A stretch of DNA of 35,002 nt, from positions 1-35,002 of the forward strand of contig JACCXR010000165.1 in assembly GCA_013696915.1 (NCBI GenBank). The letters are read 5' to 3'. Source of the DNA: Euzebyaceae bacterium (GTDB taxonomy: Bacteria; Actinomycetota; Nitriliruptoria; Euzebyales; Egibacteraceae). Positions 6,345-14,510 of this stretch are shown here, in pieces. The position numbers were made by a program, and so were the translations under genes. The number at the start of each line of letters is the position of its first letter. The stretch's first letter is position 1. Below the pieces are notes generated by a model. It searched no databases. It was not told the origin of the DNA and saw only the letters and a program-made list of their open reading frames with translations.

Positions 6345-8018
6345 TCAGGAGACGAACGTCGCGGCCTGGTCGGCCAGGTCGACCAGCAGGAACGGCAGGA
6401 CGGTCCCGAACGCGACCATCACCGCCGCCGAGAACGCGATGCCTGCCGACATCCCGGTGGAGGGGGCGAGCGGGGCCTCGGCGGCGACGCCTTCCGGCAC
6501 GTCCTCCATGAACATCGCCACGATCACGCGGATGTAGAAGAACGCCGCGATGACGCTGGAGACCACCGCGATGACCACCAGGGCGGCATGGCCCGCCTCG
6601 ATGCCGGCGCGGAAGACGGCGAACTTCGCGACGAAGCCGGCCGTGCCCGGGATGCCGGCGAGCGAGAGGAGGAACAGGGCCAGCATCCCCGCCGGCACGG
6701 GATCGCGACGGCCGAGCCCGCGGAGGTCGTCGATCGCCATCGCCTTGTGGTTGCGCCGCTCGAGGAGCGCGAGGACCCCGAAGGACCCCAGCGACATGAA
6801 CGTGTAGATCAGCAGGTAGACCAGCACGCCGCTGACCCCGGCCCGGTTCACCGCGACGAACCCGATCAGCACGTAGCCGGCGTGCGCGACCGCGGAGTAG
6901 CCGAGCATGCGCTTCACGTCGTTCTGGACCACGGCCAGGATCGCGCCGGCGAGCATGGTGAGCGCCGCGAGCACCCACAGCACGGGCGTCCACGACCACT
7001 GCAGCGGCGCGAACGCGCCGACGAACACCCGCAGGAACGCCGCGAACGCCGCGGCCTTCGTCGCCGCCGCCATGAAGCCCGTGATGGGCGTCGGCGCGCC
7101 CTGGTAGACGTCGGGCGTCCACATGTGGAAGGGCACGATCGCCGTCTTGAACCCGAACCCGACGATCAGCAGCGCCATGGCTGCGACCGCCATCCCCTGG
7201 GGGGCGTCCAGCGAGGAGAACGCCCTGCCGGCCTCGGCGATGTTCGTCGACCCGGTGACCCCGTAGACCAGCGCGATGCCGTAGAGCAGCAGTGCCGAGG
7301 AGAACGCCCCGAGCAGGAAGTACTTCAGGGCCGCCTCCTGCGAGTTGAGGTCCCGCTTCGCGAAGCCGGCGAGGATGTACAGCGACAGCGACAGCACCTC
7401 GATCGCGATGAACACCATGATGAAGTCGGCGCTCGATGCGAGCAGGGTCATGCCCGTCGCCGCGAACAGCAGCAGCGGGTAGTACTCGCCCCGGTGGATG
7501 CGCCGCTCCTCGGCGTAGGCGAAGCTGAGCGGCACGGTCACCAGACCGGCCAGGCAGACCGTCACCCGGGTGAAGAGCGCGACCCCGTCGACGGCGACCA
7601 TGCCGCCGAGCAGGCTGTCCGTGCCGACGAAGGTCGCGGCGTCGGCCCCGACGAGACGGCCCGAGTAGGCGCCCCACTGCCAGGTCGTCACGCCGATCGC
7701 GCCGGCGAATCCGAGCGCCGCGAGCAGCGCCGACAGCAGCCGCGGCCGGTCGCGCCAGATCGCCGTCAGGGCGAACTGGCCCAGCGCCGCAAGGCCGACC
7801 AGGCCCGGAAGCACGGACTGCTCCGTCGACAGCGCGATGTAGCCGGCGCCGGCGGCGGCGAAGCCGAAGACGAGGAAGGACGCCTGCAGCCGCTGGGGGC
7901 CCGCGGTGTCGAGCAGCAGGGCGAGGATGCCCACGCCGAACAGGACCAGTTCGGGGCTGATCGCCGACCAGGCGATGTCGGGGATCTGCAGCGGGGGGAT
8001 CTGGGCGAGCAGGGTCAC
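6345..8018 (-). CDS. nuoN: NADH-quinone oxidoreductase subunit N
   Basis: A 557-residue antiporter-like membrane subunit of complex I with about 14 helices. The conserved membrane Glu is present in MVFIAIEVLSLSLYILAGF (E. coli NuoN Glu133 position), as are Lys in GFGFKTAIVPFHMWTPDVYQ and the motif ITGFMAAATKAAAF. The start is GTG 8018, which overlaps the nuoM TGA (GTGA) and has AGGAGG seven bases upstream. Starting there gives an N-terminus MTLLAQIPPLQIPDIAWSAI with the first helix directly after. It is somewhat longer than E. coli NuoN, mainly in the N-terminal third. Confidence 0.95.
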   Translation of the reverse strand: MTLLAQIPPLQIPDIAWSAISPELVLFGVGILALLLDTAGPQRLQASFLVFGFAAAGAGYIALSTEQSVLPGLVGLAALGQFALTAIWRDRPRLLSALLAALGFAGAIGVTTWQWGAYSGRLVGADAATFVGTDSLLGGMVAVDGVALFTRVTVCLAGLVTVPLSFAYAEERRIHRGEYYPLLLFAATGMTLLASSADFIMVFIAIEVLSLSLYILAGFAKRDLNSQEAALKYFLLGAFSSALLLYGIALVYGVTGSTNIAEAGRAFSSLDAPQGMAVAAMALLIVGFGFKTAIVPFHMWTPDVYQGAPTPITGFMAAATKAAAFAAFLRVFVGAFAPLQWSWTPVLWVLAALTMLAGAILAVVQNDVKRMLGYSAVAHAGYVLIGFVAVNRAGVSGVLVYLLIYTFMSLGSFGVLALLERRNHKAMAIDDLRGLGRRDPVPAGMLALFLLSLAGIPGTAGFVAKFAVFRAGIEAGHAALVVIAVVSSVIAAFFYIRVIVAMFMEDVPEGVAAEAPLAPSTGMSAGIAFSAAVMVAFGTVLPFLLVDLADQAATFVS

Positions 8019-9571
8019 GGCGACCCCTCCTGGGCCTCGTCGGTGGCGGCCTCGTCGGTGGCGGCCTCGTCGGCGGCGGCCTCGTCGGCGGCGGCGACGT
8101 CGGTGCGGGCGCGCACGTCCGCGACGATCTGCTCGACGGCGGGGTTGACGCGGTCGTAGAGGGGCTGCGGGTACAGCCCGATGCCGAGCATCAGGGCGAC
8201 GAGCGGCACCATGACGGCGATCTCGCGCGGCCGCAGGTCGGCGAACCCGACCGCGCGCCCCTCGACCGGCCCGTGGAACATCCGCTGGTACGCCCACAGC
8301 AGGTAGAGCGCCGCCAGGATCACCCCGAAGGCGGCGGCCACGGCGGCCCAGCGCGACGTGGCGAAGGTGCCGAGCAGGATCGGGAACTCGCCGACGAACC
8401 CGTTCAGGCCGGGCAGCGCGATCGAGCTCATGACCGTCACCAGGAACAGGCCTCCGAAGATCGGCGCGGACCGCAGCAGCCCGGAGTACTCGCTGATCGC
8501 CCGGCTGTGGGTGCGCTCGTAGAGGAATCCGATCAGCAGAAACAGCGCCCCGGTCGACAGGCCGTGGTTCACCATCTGCACGACGCTGCCGGCCGCGCCG
8601 ATCGGGTTCAGCGCGAAGACGCCGAGCGCGACGAAGCCGAGGTGGCTGACCGACGAGTACGCCACGAGCCTCTTGATGTCGGACTGCATCATCGCGACCA
8701 GGGCGCCGTAGAGGACGCCGATGACGCCGAGCGCGAGAATGACCGGCGCGAGCCGCTCGGTCGCCTCCGGGAAGTACGGGAGGCTGAAGCGCAGGAACCC
8801 GTACCCGCCGATCTTCAGCATCACGGCGGCCAGGATCACCGAGCCGGCGGTCGGCGCCTCGGTGTGCGCGTCCGGCAGCCAGGTGTGGAACGGGAACAGC
8901 GGCACCTTGATCGCGAACGCGGCGAAGAAGGCGAGGAACAGCCACAGCTGCTCGGTGCCGGTGAGCGCCACCCCGGCGAGGACGTCATAGTCGAACGAGG
9001 TCGCGCCGGCCTTGAAGTAGAGGTAGAGGATGGCGACGAGCATGAGCAGGCCGCCGACCAGGGTGTAGAGGAAGAACTTCACCGACGCGTACCGCCGGTT
9101 GCTGCCGCCCCAGATGCCGATCAGCGCGTACATCGGGACGAGCATCGCCACGAAGAACACGTAGAACAGGATGACGTCGAGGGCCCAGAACACGCCGATC
9201 AGCGCGGCCTCGAGCGCCAGGAGCGAGGCGAAGAACCCCTTGGGGCGGTCGGTGTGCTCCCAGGCCGCGAGCACCGTGAGCGGGAACATGAAGGTGGTCA
9301 GCAGGACGAGCAGCAGGCTGATCCCGTCGACGCCGAGGCGGTACGTGATCCCCCACTGGGGGATCCAGGCGACCTGCTCGCCGAGTTGGAAGCCGGCGTC
9401 CCCGGCGGTGAAGTCGGTCAGCATCAGCAGCGACAGCAGGAACGTCGCGCCCGTCCCCGCGGCGGCGGCCGCGCGCAGCGCCCCGCGCGCGGTCGACGGC
9501 AGCAGGGCCACGACGGCGGCGGCCACCGCAGGGACGGCGATCAGCGCGGTCAGCAGCGGGAAGCCGGGCAT
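8015..9571 (-). CDS. nuoM: NADH-quinone oxidoreductase subunit M
   Basis: A 518-residue proton-channel subunit of complex I. The conserved Lys segments are intact: FAIKVPLFPFHTWLPDAH and AAVMLKIGGYGFLRFSLP. The segment YVFFVAMLVPMYALIG is unusual. Family members read F-F-E-A-M-L-V/I-P-M-Y, with the Glu (E. coli Glu144) essential for pumping. Here codon 141 (bases 9151-9149) is GTG, Val, one base from GAG. The C-terminus is a hydrophilic tail with four repeats of about (A/T)DEAA, absent from most NuoM. The ATG at 9571 overlaps the nuoL TGA by one base (TGATG). The frame is otherwise complete. Confidence 0.94.
   Translation of the reverse strand: MPGFPLLTALIAVPAVAAAVVALLPSTARGALRAAAAAGTGATFLLSLLMLTDFTAGDAGFQLGEQVAWIPQWGITYRLGVDGISLLLVLLTTFMFPLTVLAAWEHTDRPKGFFASLLALEAALIGVFWALDVILFYVFFVAMLVPMYALIGIWGGSNRRYASVKFFLYTLVGGLLMLVAILYLYFKAGATSFDYDVLAGVALTGTEQLWLFLAFFAAFAIKVPLFPFHTWLPDAHTEAPTAGSVILAAVMLKIGGYGFLRFSLPYFPEATERLAPVILALGVIGVLYGALVAMMQSDIKRLVAYSSVSHLGFVALGVFALNPIGAAGSVVQMVNHGLSTGALFLLIGFLYERTHSRAISEYSGLLRSAPIFGGLFLVTVMSSIALPGLNGFVGEFPILLGTFATSRWAAVAAAFGVILAALYLLWAYQRMFHGPVEGRAVGFADLRPREIAVMVPLVALMLGIGLYPQPLYDRVNPAVEQIVADVRARTDVAAADEAAADEAATDEAATDEAQEGSP
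8036..8095. repeat. Four tandem 15-base repeats in the nuoM tail
   Basis: Units CTCGTCGGTGGCGGC (two with T, two with C at position nine) start at 8036, 8051, 8066 and 8081. On the coding strand each encodes Ala-(Ala/Thr)-Asp-Glu-Ala. The repeat keeps frame and probably varies in copy number by slippage. Confidence 0.85.
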
Positions 9572-11499
9572 CAGCGGATCCCGCCGAAGACGACGCCGGA
9601 GGCGAACAGGGCCGCGATCAGCACGGTGCCGGCGAGCACGGCGAGCGCGTAGCTGCGGACGAAGCCCGTCTGCGTGCGGCGTCCCACGGTCGCCACTCCA
9701 GCGGTCATGCGGGCGAGGCCGTTGACCGCCCCGTCGATCCCGCGGCGGTCGAAGGCGGCGAAGGCGTCCGCCATGGCCCGGCCGGGGCGCATGACGATCG
9801 TCTCGTAGACCTCGTCGACGTAGTAGCGGCGACGGGCGGCGTTGCGGGCGCCGCCGCCGACGCCCACGGTGGCGACGTCGACCCGCAGGTACAGCAGCGC
9901 GCCGAGCAGGCCGCCGACGGCGGCGACCCCGAGCGCCGCGCCGAGCAGCAGGCCCTCGGACAGGAAGTGGCCGTCCGCCGCGAAGGCGGCCACGCTCGGC
10001 TCCAGCCAGTGGTGCAGGAAGCCGTCCTCCGGGCTGGTGTTCAGCAGCCCGCCCGCGGCGCTGCCGACGGCGAGGACGACCAGCGGCAGGGTCATCGACG
10101 GCGGCGACTCGTGCGGGCGGACGCCCTCGGCCCAGCGCGGGGAGCCCAGGAAGATCAGGACGAACCAGCGGGCCATGTAGAAGGCGGTCATCCCCGCGAC
10201 GAGGATGCCGAGCACCCAGATCCCCTGCGCGCCGGGCCGCGCGGCCGCCGAGGCGAGAACCTCCTCCTTCGAGAAGAACCCGGAGGTGTAGGGGAAACCG
10301 GCGATGGCCAGGACGGCGATCAGCGACGTGACCGCGGTGACCGGCATCTTGGAGAACAGCCCGCCCATCCTGCGGATGTCGGTCTCGTCGGCGACGGCGT
10401 GCATCACCGAACCGGCGGCGAGGAACAGCAGCGCCTTGAAGAAGCCGTGGGTCAGCAGGTGGAACACGCCGGCGGTGTAGTCCCCGACGCCGACGCCGAT
10501 GAACATGTACCCGAGCTGGCTGACCGTGGAGTACGCGAGGATCCGCTTCAGGTCCACCTGGGCGCAGGCGATCGCGGCGGCGACGAAGGCGGTCGCCGCG
10601 CCGACCCAGGCGACCAGCAGGCCGACGTCGGGGATCTCCAGGTAGAGCGGCGAGGCCCGGGCGACGAGGTAGACGCCGGCGGTCACCATGGTCGCGGCAT
10701 GGATGAGCGCAGAGACCGGCGTCGGGCCCGCCATCGCGTCCGGCAGCCAGACGAAGAGCGGGATCTGCGCGCTCTTGCCGGTCGCGCCGACGAACAGGAG
10801 CAGACCGACGGCGATCAGGACGCCGGTTGCGGCCGTCGACACCGCGGGCAGGACGTCGGCGAAGGTCAGGGAGCCGAACGTCGCGAAGATCAGGAACATC
10901 GCGATCATGAACCCGACGTCGCCGATGCGGTTGACGACGAACGCCTTCTTCGCGGCGGTCGCGTAGTCACGCCGTTCGAACCAGAAGCCGACCAGCAGGT
11001 AGCTGCACAGCCCGACGAGCTCCCAACCGACGAACAGGGTGAGGAAGCTCGAGCCGGTGACGAGGATCAGCATCGACGCGGCGAAGAGGTTGAGGTAGGC
11101 GAAGAACTGCGGGTTCCGCTCGTCGTGGGCCATGTACCCGAGCGAGTAGACGTGGATCAGCAGGCCCACCCAGGTGACGAGCAGCAGCATCACCGACGCG
11201 AGCGGGTCGATCAGCAGCGCCCAGTCGACCCGGAGTCCGTCGGCCCCGCCGACGGACAGCCACGTGCCGAGCGTGCGGACGAAGACGCGTCCCTCCTCCG
11301 GTTGCGCCTGGAGGAACGCGAACACCATCGTCGACAGGGTCGCGCTGAACCCGATGGACAGGATCGCGACCGCCGAGGACAGCCGACCGAGGCGCTTTCC
11401 GAAGACCAGGAGCAGCCCGGCCGACAGCGCGGGCACGACCGGGATCAGCCACGCGAAGTCGACCGGGGAGCCGGCCGGCGGGGTGAGGACGTTCTCCAT
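9571..11499 (-). CDS. nuoL: NADH-quinone oxidoreductase subunit L
   Basis: A 642-residue distal proton-channel subunit of complex I, with about 16 helices and the long lateral helix at the C-terminal end. The key Glu is present in LFVGWELVGLCSYLLVGFWF (E. coli Glu144). GKSAQIPLFVWLPDAMAGPT and PVSALIHAATMVTAGVYL carry the conserved Lys and His, and LKRILAYSTVSQLGYMFIG follows. ATG 11499 gives MENVLTPPAGSPVDFAWLIP; it lies 14 bases after the nuoK stop. No changes at catalytic positions were noticed, in contrast to nuoM downstream. Confidence 0.96.
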   Translation of the reverse strand: MENVLTPPAGSPVDFAWLIPVVPALSAGLLLVFGKRLGRLSSAVAILSIGFSATLSTMVFAFLQAQPEEGRVFVRTLGTWLSVGGADGLRVDWALLIDPLASVMLLLVTWVGLLIHVYSLGYMAHDERNPQFFAYLNLFAASMLILVTGSSFLTLFVGWELVGLCSYLLVGFWFERRDYATAAKKAFVVNRIGDVGFMIAMFLIFATFGSLTFADVLPAVSTAATGVLIAVGLLLFVGATGKSAQIPLFVWLPDAMAGPTPVSALIHAATMVTAGVYLVARASPLYLEIPDVGLLVAWVGAATAFVAAAIACAQVDLKRILAYSTVSQLGYMFIGVGVGDYTAGVFHLLTHGFFKALLFLAAGSVMHAVADETDIRRMGGLFSKMPVTAVTSLIAVLAIAGFPYTSGFFSKEEVLASAAARPGAQGIWVLGILVAGMTAFYMARWFVLIFLGSPRWAEGVRPHESPPSMTLPLVVLAVGSAAGGLLNTSPEDGFLHHWLEPSVAAFAADGHFLSEGLLLGAALGVAAVGGLLGALLYLRVDVATVGVGGGARNAARRRYYVDEVYETIVMRPGRAMADAFAAFDRRGIDGAVNGLARMTAGVATVGRRTQTGFVRSYALAVLAGTVLIAALFASGVVFGGIR

Positions 11500-11513
11500 T
11501 GGCGACCTGGCCC

Positions 11514-11819
11514 CTAGCTGCGCAGCGCGTCGACGTCGTCGGCGTCGGCGGACGCCTTCAGACGGAAGAGGTTGACGATCAGGGCGAGGCCGACGGTGAC
11601 CTCGGCGGCCGCGACGACCATGACGAAGAAGGACAGCACCTGCCCGTCGAGGTTGCCGTTGACACGGGAGAACGTCACGAGCGTGAGGTTGACGCTGTTG
11701 AGCATCAACTCGATGCACATGAACATCACGATGAGGTTGCGGCGGACGAGCACGCCGACCACGCCGACCGTGAAGAGCGCGGCGGCGAGGACCAGGTAGT
11801 GGCCCGCTGGAACGATCAC
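11514..11819 (-). CDS. nuoK: NADH-quinone oxidoreductase subunit K
   Basis: A 101-residue, three-helix membrane subunit of normal length. Both essential membrane glutamates are present, in MFMCIELMLNSVNLTLV and VVAAAEVTVGLALIV (E. coli Glu36 and Glu72). It starts at GTG 11819, overlapping the nuoJ TGA by four bases (GTGA). The hydrophilic C-terminus DADDVDALRS is slightly longer than usual. Confidence 0.96.
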   Translation of the reverse strand: MIVPAGHYLVLAAALFTVGVVGVLVRRNLIVMFMCIELMLNSVNLTLVTFSRVNGNLDGQVLSFFVMVVAAAEVTVGLALIVNLFRLKASADADDVDALRS

Positions 11820-12571
11820 TCCGCGGCCTCCCGGTCCAGCGCCGTCGAGCCGGTGGGTCGGGCGGCGCGTGCCCGCAGCGGCTCCTTGCGCACTCCTCGC
11901 CCGTCGACGAGATCCTCCGGGCGCTCCGTCCTGCGGCCCAGCACCATGGCGCCGATCGCGGCGATGACGAGCAGCACGCTCGTCACCTCGAACGGCCAGA
12001 CGTAGTCGGTGAACAGCAGGCGGGCCACGCCGCGGACGTTGCCCTCCTCGTTCGCGGCGGCCAGGCCGACGCAGGGCTGCGCATCCGCGCCGGCGGCGGC
12101 CACGGCGTCCGGCGGGGCGTTGCAGGCCGAGTCCGCGCCCAGGAACGGGCCCGCGACGCCGACCGCCAGCGCGGCGAAGAGCAGCGCTCCGAGGAGGAGC
12201 GCGGCGGGCTGCTGCCCACGGATCTGCGCCACACGCGTCGGCAGCTCGCGGTCGACGCCGAGCAGCATCAGCACGAACAGGAAGAGCACCATGATGGCGC
12301 CGGCGTAGACGATGATCTGGACGGCGGCGAGGAACTGCGCCTCGAGCACGGCGTAGAACATCGCGATTGTGAAGAAGTTCACCACCAGCATCAGGGCGGC
12401 GTGGACGGGGTTGCGGAGCACGACCATCGACACGGCCGCCGCGAGCGACAGCGGAGCGAGGATCCAGAACACCCAGAACTCCGCGGCGCCCGTCGATGCG
12501 GCAGCGCCGGCGGGATCGGCGACCGGCGTCTGCGCCAGGACGGCGCCGACCGCGGTGGCCAGCGCGACCAC
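11816..12571 (-). CDS. nuoJ: NADH-quinone oxidoreductase subunit J
   Basis: A 251-residue membrane subunit with five helices. The core reads RNPVHAALMLVVNFFTIAMF, then VQIIVYAGAIMVLFLFVLML, the conserved helix with the pi-bulge that links quinone reduction to pumping. The start is GTG 12571, two bases after the nuoI stop and with GGAGG upstream. The first 40 residues (Ala-rich, ending before FWVFWILAPLSLAAA) are longer than in E. coli. A loop between the last helices carries two cysteines. The C-terminus is a charged tail of about 40 residues ending LDREAAE. Confidence 0.94.
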   Translation of the reverse strand: MVALATAVGAVLAQTPVADPAGAAASTGAAEFWVFWILAPLSLAAAVSMVVLRNPVHAALMLVVNFFTIAMFYAVLEAQFLAAVQIIVYAGAIMVLFLFVLMLLGVDRELPTRVAQIRGQQPAALLLGALLFAALAVGVAGPFLGADSACNAPPDAVAAAGADAQPCVGLAAANEEGNVRGVARLLFTDYVWPFEVTSVLLVIAAIGAMVLGRRTERPEDLVDGRGVRKEPLRARAARPTGSTALDREAAE

Positions 12572-12573
12572 GG

Positions 12574-13245
12574 CTACTCCCCCTCCGGGCGTCGCTCGGG
12601 GGCGTTGCCGATGACCGGGTCGACCCCGGCGACCGGCGGCTCGGTGCCGCCGCCGTCCACAGCCACGGCGACGGGGTCCCCGGACTCCTCGACGCGCCCG
12701 GCCCTGCCGGCGTAGGTGTCCTGCAGGTGCGCGAGCGTGGTCTGGCCGGCGAAGTTGTTCTCGTAGTACTCCAGGCCGCGCGCGGCGACCGCCGCGTCGG
12801 TGTGCGGCAACGGGGTGGCGCCGGCGGGCAGCGGGGCCAGCAGCCGCTCCTTGGTGTAGATGAGGTCCTCGCGGCTGTCGGACGACAGCTCGTACTCCTG
12901 CGTCATCGTGAGCGCCCGCGTCGGGCACGCCTCGATGCACAGCCCGCAGAGGATGCACCGCAGGTAGTTGATCTGGTAGTCGATGCCGTACCGCTCCCCC
13001 GGCGAGTAGCGCGCCTCGGGGGTGTTGTCCGCGCCCTGGACGTAGATGGCGTCGGCGGGGCACGCCCATGCGCAGAGCTCGCAGCCCACACACTTCTCGA
13101 GGCCGTCGGGGTGCCGGTTCAGCAGGTGCCGGCCGTGGAACCGCGGCGCCGGCTCGCGCTTGCGCTCCGGGTAGCGGATCGTGACGGTCGGACGGAACAT
13201 CGTCTTGAACGTGAGGCCGAACCCTTTTCGCAGGGCGTTGAACAT
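12574..13245 (-). CDS. nuoI: NADH-quinone oxidoreductase subunit I
   Basis: A 223-residue ferredoxin-like subunit carrying clusters N6a and N6b. The two 4Fe-4S motifs are CVGCELCAWACP and CILCGLCIEACP, both complete. It passes electrons from NuoG to NuoB at the membrane interface. ATG 13245 gives MFNALRKGFGLTFKTMFRPT, the usual amphipathic N-terminus. It lies five bases after the nuoH stop. The last 50 residues or so (after YENNFAGQTTLAHLQD) form an acidic, Gly/Pro-rich tail not needed for cluster binding. Confidence 0.96.
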   Translation of the reverse strand: MFNALRKGFGLTFKTMFRPTVTIRYPERKREPAPRFHGRHLLNRHPDGLEKCVGCELCAWACPADAIYVQGADNTPEARYSPGERYGIDYQINYLRCILCGLCIEACPTRALTMTQEYELSSDSREDLIYTKERLLAPLPAGATPLPHTDAAVAARGLEYYENNFAGQTTLAHLQDTYAGRAGRVEESGDPVAVAVDGGGTEPPVAGVDPVIGNAPERRPEGE

Positions 13246-13250
13246 GACTG

Positions 13251-14510
13251 CTACACCCCTACTTCCTCGGTCGGGCGGTCGGTCGAAGGGCGGTCGCCGG
13301 CCCGCTCGGGGAGAGCCTCGCCCCCGGGACGGGGGTCGTCGAGCGGCCGCGCGCCCCCGTCCCCGCCCCCGCCCCCGGGCTCGCTGGCCCGGCGGCTGAA
13401 CAGCGGGGCCAGGAAGAACAGCACGGCCGCGACGGCGGCGCCGATCGCCGCCGCTCGGATGACCGTGGCCCGTTCGGTGGTCTCTCGCAGGACGACCGAG
13501 AAGCCGGTCGCCATGACCCACAGGAGCGCGAACGGCAGCATGACCTTCCAGCCGAGGTCCATCAGCCGGTCGTAGCGCAACCGGGGCAGCGTCGCGCGCA
13601 GCCAGATGAAGACGAACAGGAAGATGCCGACCTTGACGACGAAGTAGATCGTGGGCAGGACGGCGCGGACGATGTCCGGTCCGAACAGCGGCCCGTTGGG
13701 TCCGCCGAGGAACATCGTGACGAGCACCGCGGACATCGTGATGACGTTCATGAACTCCGCGAGGAAGATCATCGCGAACTTCGCGCCCGAGTACTCGGTG
13801 TTGAACCCCCCGACGAGCTCGCCCTCGGCCTCGGGCAGGTCGAACGGCGGTCGCTGCGTCTCCGCGACCGCGGAGATGAAGAACAGGACGAACGCCGGCG
13901 CCATCGGGATGACATGCCATGCCGGGATCGGCCCGAAGAGGGTGCCCGCCTGGTTCGCGACGATGTCCGACGCGCGCAGGGAGCCCGTGTAGATGAAGAC
14001 CGCCGCGACGGCGAGTCCCATGGCCAGCTCGTAGGAGATCATCTGCGCGCTCGACCGCACGCCGCCGAGCAGCGGGTACTTCGACCCGGACGACCAGCCG
14101 GCGAGCACGATGCCGTAGACGCCGATCGAACCCATGGCGAGCACCCAGAGCAGGCCGACGTCGGGGTCCCACACCTGCAGGGAGATCTGCCGGTCGCCGA
14201 TCGTAAACGTGCCGCCGTAGGGAATGACGGCGAAGGTGACGAGCGCCACGACCGCCGACACCATCGGGGCGGCGAGGTACACCCAGCGGTCGGCGTTGGC
14301 CGGGGCGATGTCCTCCTTGAAGAACAGCTTGGCCCCGTCGGCGAGGGTCTGCATGAGGCCGGCGGGCCCCAGCCGGTTCGGGCCGACCCGCGACTGCATC
14401 TTGGCGACGACCCGCCGCTCGCCCCAGATGAGCAGCGCCGTTCCCACCAGCCACAGGGCGAACGCCCCGACGGCGACGGCCACGATGATGAGCACGTCGA
14501 GCCAGTCCAT
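13251..14510 (-). CDS. nuoH: NADH-quinone oxidoreductase subunit H
   Basis: A 419-residue membrane subunit that forms much of the quinone-binding cavity. Diagnostic segments are ERRVVAKMQSRVGPNRLGP, GWSSGSKYPLLGGVRSSAQM, AETQRPPFDLPEAEGELVGG and FNTEYSGAKFAMIFLAEFMN. The ATG at 14510 overlaps the nuoG TGA by one base. The C-terminus carries about 45 extra residues rich in Gly, Pro, Asp and Arg after LAPLFSRRASEP, presumably a disordered tail. Confidence 0.96.
   Translation of the reverse strand: MDWLDVLIIVAVAVGAFALWLVGTALLIWGERRVVAKMQSRVGPNRLGPAGLMQTLADGAKLFFKEDIAPANADRWVYLAAPMVSAVVALVTFAVIPYGGTFTIGDRQISLQVWDPDVGLLWVLAMGSIGVYGIVLAGWSSGSKYPLLGGVRSSAQMISYELAMGLAVAAVFIYTGSLRASDIVANQAGTLFGPIPAWHVIPMAPAFVLFFISAVAETQRPPFDLPEAEGELVGGFNTEYSGAKFAMIFLAEFMNVITMSAVLVTMFLGGPNGPLFGPDIVRAVLPTIYFVVKVGIFLFVFIWLRATLPRLRYDRLMDLGWKVMLPFALLWVMATGFSVVLRETTERATVIRAAAIGAAVAAVLFFLAPLFSRRASEPGGGGGDGGARPLDDPRPGGEALPERAGDRPSTDRPTEEVGV

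Noticed and set aside
6210..11517. Several long plus-strand open frames opposite nuoN, nuoM and nuoL
   Set aside because: They are Arg/Asp/Glu/Gln-rich mirror readings of hydrophobic membrane genes and contain no recognisable domains.
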